Positions 58,001 to 64,000 of a stretch of DNA of 64,000 nt are shown here, piece by piece (the stretch's first letter is position 1; each line of letters begins with the position of its first letter). The notes below the pieces were generated by a model. It was not told the origin of the DNA and did no database searches. It saw only the letters and a list, made by a program, of their open reading frames with translations. The position numbers were made by a program, and so were the translations under genes. The DNA lies in NCBI RefSeq assembly GCF_041296385.1, contig NC_091034.1:310001-374000 (forward strand). The letters are read 5' to 3'. Source of the stretch: Aphelocoma coerulescens. Its lineage: Eukaryota > Chordata > Aves > Passeriformes > Corvidae.

Positions 58001-58841
58001 CTGGTGGTAAGGTGGCACTGGGTGGGTCGGTGCCGCCAGGGGTGGGTGTCACTCTGAATGGGTGTCGCTGTGGGTTGGTGTCCCATGAGTGGGTGCCACC
58101 CTGGTGCCACCATGTTGTGGCCATAGCAGATGGCACCAGGACTTGGTGGCATCTGGTGGTAAAGTGGCACCGGGTGAGAAAATGCCACCTTGGGTGAGTG
58201 TCACCATAAGTGGGTGACACAAGTGCCACTTGTGCTGTCCCCATGGCAGGTGGCACCAGGACCTGGTGCCATCTAGTGCCAGTGTGGCACTGAGTGGGTG
58301 AGCATCACCCTGGGTGAATGTCACCATGAGTGGGTGTCACCATGGGTAGATACAGCCCTGGGTGCCCCCATGTTGTCCCCAGAGCAGGTGGCACCAGGAC
58401 CTGGTGGCATCTGGTAGTAAGATGTCACCAGGTGGTTGCCACCATGGGTGTGTGTCACACGTGTGAATACCCCCCTGGTGCCACCACATTGTCCCTATCA
58501 TGGATGGCACTGGGATCTGGTGGCGTTTGGTGGCAAATGTGGCACTGGGTGCCACCATGGCTGGGTGGGTGTCACCGTGGGTGGGTGTCCCCGTGGGTGT
58601 TTGTCACCTTGGGTGCGTGACCACACACGTGGGGTCCCCATGGACGGTGCCACCCTCACGCCGTGCCCATGGCAGATGGCAGCGGGGAGGATGGCAGTGG
58701 TGTCCCCTGGCCACCGGCAGTCGTGACCCCAGCTCCGGACAGCGGGCTGGCACCCACCGGTAAGGGGACACTGCGGATGGCACCTGGCCCCGGGCTGGTC
58801 CCCGCTGGCACCGCTCTCAACCTCTGTCTGCTCTTCATCCT

Positions 58842-58873
<32 letters not shown>

Positions 58874-61800
58874 CTGGGGACAGAGCCCGGGCCCCGCCCC
58901 GCGCCCGCGGGCATGGTGGTGGCCGAGCCCGAGGACGACCCCCCAATCAGTAAGTGACACCTTTTGGGGACCTGCCTTTGCTGCACCCCCACTTTTCTTC
59001 CTGCTGTGCTTTGTTGGGTGGGATCCCAAACACGGGGGGGCACAGCTGGCGAGCAGGAGGAACATCTGGATGGGGGGGTCACAGCTGGATGAGGGTCACA
59101 GGGGAGATTTTTGGGTGTGCAGGTGCCACCCCCCCAGTTTTGACTCTCCACCCCCAACTCTGACACCCCCCACCCCCAGTTTATTTTCGGGCGCTGGTGA
59201 ACTTCACCCGCAGCATCGACTACAGCTCGCGGCTGGAGGACCCTGATTCTGAGGAATTTCGGGAGATTTCGGAGGCCGTGGTGGATACGGTGAGGACTGG
59301 GGGGAGTCAGGGGGATGCTGGGGGTGGGGGGCACCCAAGGGACCACTCTGACCCCCCCTTTTCTGCCCCCCAACAGCTGGAGTCAGAGTATTACAAAGTG
59401 CCCGGGGAGCAGGTGGTCAACGTGGTCTTCATCAAGTGAGTGGGGGGTTTGGGGGGCTCTGGGGGGCCCAGAGGGTTTTGGAGGGTCAGGAGAGCAGGGG
59501 GGCAGGGGGAGCAAGGAGTCATCTGGGGAAATCTTGGGGTTCAATGAGGACGTTTTGGGGTGCAACAAGGAGCTTTTGGGAGTGCAGGGAGGTTTTGGGA
59601 ATGATGGAGTCTTTGGAGGTGATGGGGAAGGTTGGAGGTGATAGGGATGTTTTGGGATGCAATGAAGGGCTTTTGGGGGGCAGTGAGGAGATTTTGGGGT
59701 GCAATGACAGTTTTGGGGTGGAACAAGGCGCTTTTGGGAGGGCAGAGAGGTTTTGGGGGTGATGGGGTGGATTGGAGGTGATGGGGATTTCTTGGGGGTG
59801 CAATGTGGACACTTTGGAGGCTCAGGGCTGATTTGGGGGTGCAGTGTGGCTATTTTGGGGTGCTGACCCCTTGTCTCCCAGGCAGCTGGACGGGGACGTG
59901 TTCGTGGAGCTGGATGTGGGCTCAGAGGGGAATGGGGACGAGGTGCAGCTCGGGGGGGTCCTGCGGGACCTGTTGGCCGGCGGCTCCATCGCCTCCTACC
60001 TCACCTCCCCCCACGGCTTCCAGTTCCGCCGCCTGGGAGCCGGTGAGCCTGGGGGAGGGCCTGGGGGGGAGCCTGAGGAGGTTGTGGGGTGCTCTGGAGC
60101 GGTTTGGGGCGGGGGGGCTCAGAGCACCACATCCCAACCCCTATTACTCCGCTGGCTCTCACGTCCTGGCTTGTGTCGGGGTGGGGGGTGTTTCGGGGTA
60201 ACCCCCTGACCGTGTGTCCCCTCCCCGGCCGCAGTGACCTCCCAGCCACGTGCCTGCACTGTGGGGGAGTTCTCCTGTGGCAGCGGGGACTGTGTGGCCC
60301 TGGAATATCGCTGCGACCGCCGGCCCGACTGCCGTGATGCCTCTGATGAGGAGGGATGTGGTGAGGCAGCTCGGCACCCCTGGAACCCCCTCTGCCTCTC
60401 CCGACCCCCCCTACTCCCCACTCCCCATCCCATGGCCCCATCACTCCCCTTCAACACCCCCTTTCCTGCCTATAACCCTCTTGTCCTCTCCTTCTGCATC
60501 CCCACTTCCCCCTTTAACTGCTGTGCCCTTTTTACCCCACAGCCCCATAAACATTCCCTGCATCCCCTTTTTCCCATATATCCTCTACACTCCACTGCAC
60601 CCTCATCTCCCCCCAACCCCCCCTGCACCCCATAAACACTTCCCACACCCCCTTTTCCCTCATATACCCCTCTATACCCCCCTGCACCCCCATTTCTCAC
60701 TTTAATCCCCCTGCACCCGTTTTATTCCTATGCCCCCATAAACACTCCTCACACCCCTTTTTCCCTCCTATAACCCCTCTGCACCCCATTTTACCCCTAC
60801 ACCCCCCTCATAAACCTCCCTTGAACCCCTCCCCTCCAACCCCCCCCAAACGCTCCCTCTTCACCCCCACTCCCCCCTAAATCCCCCCATAACCCTCCTT
60901 TTACCTCCCCCAGAGCCCCCCCCACGGCCACCCCCCAGCACCGCCCGCCCAGCCACCACGCGCCCGCTGAGCACCGTCCCCGTGGGCACCACCCCGGCGT
61001 TCCCCCTGCGCCCCGTCACCCCACGCCCCTCGAAACCCGCGGCCGGGGGGTGCCAGGGGGGCGAGGCCGCCTGCAGGGACGGGCGCTGCGTGCCCCGGGA
61101 TTACCTGTGCGACGGAGAGCGTGACTGCGCCGACGGCTCCGACGAGGACGCCTGCGGTGAGTCCTGGGGGCAGCGAGGGTTTGGGGGGGCTCTACCCAGA
61201 CTTCGGCAAAGCCTTGGACGCTGCATCCCACGGCAAACGCCTGGGAAAGCTGGCAGCCCGTGGCTTGGGCAGGTTTGCTTTTGCTGGGCTGGGAACTGGC
61301 TGGTGGCCGGGCCCAGAGGGTGCAGGGAGATGGAGCAGTGTCCAGCTGGTGTCTGGTCACCAGGTGTGTCCCCCAGGAATCAGTGCTGGGCCCGGTCCTG
61401 TTCAGTATCTGTATTGATGGTCTGGGTGAGGGGATTGAGATCCACACCGGGTTGGGTGCAAGTGTGGATCTGCTGGAGGATGGGAGGGCTCTGCAGAGGG
61501 ACCTGGACAGGCTGGATCCAGGGGCAGAATCCAGGACCGAGTCCTGCACTTTGGTCACAACAACCTCTGCAGTGCTACAGGGTGGGGACAGTGACTGGAC
61601 GGTGGCCAGGTGGAAAGGGACCTGGGGGCACTGATGGACAGCTGCTGGACATGAGCCAGCTGTGCCCAGGTGTCCAAGAAGGCCAATGGCACCTGGCCTG
61701 GATCAGGAGTGGAGTGACCAGCAGGACCAGGGCAGGGATTCTTCCCCTGTACTGGGTACTGGTGAGGCCGCACCTCGAGTGCTGTGTCCAGTTCTGGGCC

Positions 61801-63583
61801 CCCCAGTTTAGGAAGGATACTGAGGGGCTGGAGCGTGTCCCGAGAATGGCAACAAGGCTGGTGAGGGGTCTGGAACACAAGTCCTGTGAGGAGCTGCTGA
61901 GGGAGCTGGAAAGGGGCTCAGGCTGGAGCAGAGGAGGCTCAGGGGGGACCTTGTGGCTCTGCACAAGTGCCTGACAGGAGGGGGCAGCCGGGGGGGTCGG
62001 GTTCTGCTCTCAGGGAACAGGGACAGGAGAGGACACAGCCTTAAGCTGCACCAGGTTTAGGCTGGACTTTAGGAAGAAGCTCTACATGAAAAGGGTGATT
62101 GGGCATTGGAAGGGGGTGCCCAGAGAGGTGGTGGGGTCACCGTTCCTGGAGGTGTTTAAGGAAAGCCTGGATGTGGCACTCAGTTCCATGGCCTGGGTGA
62201 CAGGGTGGTGTTGGGTCACAGGTGGGACTCGATGATCTCAAAGGTCTTTTCCAACCTGATTCTGGGATTCTGGGTGCTGACTTCCCCCATGCCCCCCAGG
62301 CACCCCGTCCCCGTGCGAGCCCAATGAGTTCAAGTGTGACAATGGGCACTGCGCCCTCAAGCTCTGGCGCTGTGATGGCGAGAATGACTGCGGCGACGGC
62401 TCTGACGAGAGCGACTGCCGTGAGTACGGGGGCTCGGGATGCGCGTGGGGACATGGGGACACAGCTGACACATGGTGCCGTGACCCCCCACAGCCACCAA
62501 GGCGCCCGGCGCGGTGTGTGGACCAGCGGAATTCCGGTGCGTGTCCAGCGGGAGCTGCATCCGCGCCAGCTACCAGTGCGACAGGGAGCCCGACTGCCCC
62601 GACCGCAGCGACGAGGTTGGATGTGGTGAGTGACACCGCAGGGGACAGCTCAGCAAGGAGGGGACATGGGGACCAAGGCTGGGCTGGGGATGCTGTGCCA
62701 GGGATGCTGTGTGCAAGCTGTGGGGACACGTGGCGCTGTGGCATTGGGACGGGGACAGTGTGCCCAGGGATCCTGTCATGGCACCAGGATGGGGACTGTG
62801 TGCCCAGGCTGTCCTGGGGACACAGGGCTGGGGACGCTGTCTGAGCTGTGCCAGGGACCCTTTGCTGTAGCACCAGTCTGGGGACACTGCCCGGGGACTT
62901 TTATGCCATGACCCTGGGCTGGGGACATTGTGTCATGGTACCAGGCTGGTGACACTGTGCCTGGGGACATTGTGCCATGGTGCTGGGCTGGGGACATTGC
63001 ACCCAAGAACCCCATGGCATGACACCATCCTGGCGACATTCATGGCACCAGGCGGGGGACACAGCACCCAGGGACCCTGTGCCACGGCACCGTGTTGGGG
63101 ACATTGTGCCCAGGCACTCTGTGACACAGCACTGGGCTGGGGACCCTGTGCTGGGAGCTTGCCCCCAGGTGGTGCCACGCTGGGGACATGTCACAGAACC
63201 AGGTTGGGTATCGGGAACCCTCTCCCCAAGCTGGACTGGAGCGATGGTGACAAAGAACCTGTCCCCAGCTGGGTCTGGGGTGGCAGTGTCCCCATCCTCC
63301 AGTGGTGCCACACGGAGCAGGCAGTACCGGTGGCGGTGACAATGACAGGGTGGCGGTGGCAGTATCCCTGTCCCCCGGGGGTGCTGCGAGGTGTGGGTGG
63401 TGCCGGTGGCGGTGACAGTGACTGGGTGGCGGTGGCAGTGCCCCCACAGGTGGTGACGCTGCCGCGGGAGTCGGTGCAGGCAGTGCCAGGCCAGACCGTC
63501 ACCTTCACCTGTGTGGCCACCGGTGTCCCCACGCCCATCGTCACCTGGCGCCTGAACTGGGGACACACCCCCAGCAGCCACAG
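52615..63583 (+). CDS. HSPG2: Perlecan (basement membrane heparan sulfate proteoglycan core protein), first 12 exons, 3' partial
   Basis: Exons 52615-52674, 57779-57908, 58676-58759, 58884-58949, 59180-59289, 59377-59435, 59882-60042, 60235-60360, 60914-61156, 62300-62419, 62494-62625, 63439-63583; about 478 residues, continuing past the window (human about 4,391). A signal peptide ([20 protein letters not shown]) is followed by an acidic segment with three Ser-Gly sites ([12 protein letters not shown]), the likely heparan sulfate attachment region. A SEA domain follows ([16 protein letters not shown] ... [15 protein letters not shown]), then four LDL-receptor class A modules (for example [20 protein letters not shown]) and the first Ig domain ([12 protein letters not shown] ... 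[13 protein letters not shown]). Exon 12 uses acceptor GGTGGCAG, which gives correct phase and the conserved PPQVVT. It is a secreted extracellular-matrix proteoglycan. Confidence 0.96.
52700..53300 (+). repeat. GGAGTTGGGGTCCCC repeat at the start of HSPG2 intron 1
   Basis: Degenerate units of 18-35 bp with the core AAGGAGTTGGGGTCCCC, about 20 copies. Confidence 0.75.
53310..57000 (+). other. HSPG2: HSPG2 intron 1, GC-rich with small repeats
   Basis: No exon was found. Local features are a GGGGACATTTGGGGCCACCT repeat at 54,855-54,950, a (GGA)n purine run at 55,016-55,050, C-rich CCCCAAAA sequence at 55,110-55,450, long G and C homopolymers, and a direct duplication of about 70 bp at 56,438-56,578. 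Confidence 0.5.
57000..57545. repeat. Alternating purine-pyrimidine (Z-DNA-prone) tract in HSPG2 intron 1
   Basis: About 540 bp rich in CACGCGTGTGTGCGC, GTGCACACGCGTG and similar steps, like the PHC2 tract at 5,380-6,235 but with more CpG. It ends about 230 bp before the acceptor at 57,778. Confidence 0.75.
57909..58675 (+). repeat. Exon-junction-like tandem array in HSPG2 intron 2 (5 units, about 130 bp)
   Basis: Copies at about 57,984, 58,121, 58,247, 58,382 and 58,502 share TGGCACCAGGACCTGGTGGC then ATCTGGTGGTAAG. This resembles the end of exon 2 (GACGAGGACCTGGTGGCCTC then CGGAG|GTGAG). The copies are preceded by TGTCCCCATGGCAG-like sequence resembling the exon 3 acceptor (CCATGGCAG|ATGGCAG). 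Spacers are GTGGGTGTCACC repeats. Confidence 0.75.
59440..59830 (+). repeat. TTTTGGGGTGCAATGA repeat in an HSPG2 intron
   Basis: Degenerate units of about 30-35 bp (GGAGCTTTTGGGGGTGCAAT) fill the intron between the two SEA-domain exons. Confidence 0.7.
60365..60912 (+). repeat. C-rich CCCCCTGCACCCC repeat in an HSPG2 intron
   Basis: Degenerate units around CCCATAAACACTCCCCACAC then CCCTTTTTCCC separate the first LDLRA exon from the linker/LDLRA2 exon. Confidence 0.65.
61188..62277 (+). mobile_element. 5'-truncated CR1 non-LTR retrotransposon (LINE)
   Basis: The element lies in sense orientation in the HSPG2 intron. Reverse-transcriptase fragments are recognisable in shifting frames: [75 protein letters not shown] and [10 protein letters not shown]. 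Frameshifts and stops make it inactive. The 3' end carries the diagnostic GATGATCTCAAAGGTCTTTT then CCAACCTGATTCTGG and a short ATTCTGGG repeat. CR1 is the dominant LINE of birds and other sauropsids. Confidence 0.95.
62640..63430 (+). repeat. GGGGACATTGTGCCATGGCACC repeat in an HSPG2 intron
   Basis: Degenerate units of about 35-50 bp (CTGGGGACATTGTGCCATGG) fill the intron between the last LDLRA exon and the Ig exon. Confidence 0.7.
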
Positions 63584-63980
63584 GTGGGCGGGGCCGGGGC
63601 GGGGCCTGAGGGGTGGTTGTGGATTGGAGGGGTTGGAGGAAGGGGCGTGGCTTACCCTGGGAGGGGAGCTCGTGATTGGGTGTGGTCTGCGATGGGCGGA
63701 GCTTCCATTTGGGTGGGGCCGGTGTGGGCGGGGTCTGTGTGTTGGGGCTGAGGGGTGGCTTGGGGCGGGGCTTGGGAAGTGGGAGGAGCTTGTGACAGGC
63801 GGGGCCTTGGTAGGCGGGGCTTCCATGGGGTGGGGTTTGTGGGCGGGGCGTGGTCTCTGTGGGCGGGGCTTTGGGTGGGTTTTTGATAAATGGGCGAGGC
63901 GAACAGCCGGGGGGCTCGTACAATGGGAGGGGCCTGAGATTGGGGCGGGGCCTGGGTGTGGGGGGGTCATGCAGAGGGAA
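63584..63980 (+). repeat. GGGCGGGGCTTGTG repeat after HSPG2 exon 12
   Basis: About 20 degenerate units of GTGGGCGGGGCCTG type, each a potential GC box (Sp1-type) and donor-like GGTGGGCGGGG. The real donor is AG|GTGGGCGGGG, so the array begins at the splice site. Intron continues off the window. Confidence 0.7.
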
Positions 63981-64000
63981 TGGGCTCCTCTGCTGGGATG

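Noticed and set aside
63450..63583. Ig exon of HSPG2 starting at GTGGTGACG with a missing micro-exon before it
   Set aside because: The acceptor 11 nt upstream (GGTGGCAG|TGCCCCCACAG) restores phase and gives the conserved PPQVVT, so no micro-exon is needed.

Overview
The window is a GC-rich, gene-dense stretch of a bird genome, probably a microchromosome. The clade call rests on a 5'-truncated CR1 LINE with the typical 3' end (61,188-62,277), very short introns, about 1 kb between several genes, long homopolymeric G/C runs and abundant minisatellites. A turtle or crocodilian (also CR1-rich) cannot be strictly excluded, but the compactness favours a bird. There are no prokaryotic features, CRISPR arrays or viral genes.

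Seven protein-coding genes can be reconstructed exon by exon with consistent reading phase. From left to right: PHC2 (+, 14 coding exons, 1,997-12,179), a Polycomb PRC1 subunit; ZNF362 (-, 15,040-22,632), a six-finger C2H2 protein; TRIM62 (+, 32,437-37,302), a RING E3 ligase; SVBP (+, 39,466-39,745), the vasohibin chaperone; TMEM269 (-, 40,765-43,987), a membrane protein with a complete CDP-alcohol phosphatidyltransferase motif; a CELA3-type pancreatic elastase (-, 46,181-49,549); and the first 12 exons of HSPG2/perlecan (+, from 52,615, running off the right end).

Orientation pairs: PHC2 and ZNF362 converge; ZNF362 and TRIM62 are head-to-head across about 6 kb; SVBP and TMEM269 converge; CELA3 and HSPG2 are head-to-head. 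Each block matches a piece of human 1p (1p35.1, 1p34.2, 1p36.12), but the blocks are joined here in an order not seen in human. The genes are housekeeping or tissue genes with no evident shared pathway.

The most unusual signal is in the introns. Several hold tandem arrays whose unit looks like a copy of the adjacent exon or of its exon/5'-splice-site junction. The clearest are about 11 degenerate copies of the PHC2 HD1 exon with its donor (8,072-9,645) and four decayed copies of a TMEM269 exon (41,629-42,462). Shorter donor-seeded arrays lie in PHC2 (5,088-5,310 and 10,113-10,670), TRIM62 (35,426-36,640) and HSPG2 (57,909-58,675). This suggests a recurrent process that amplifies splice junctions and leaves decoy donors.
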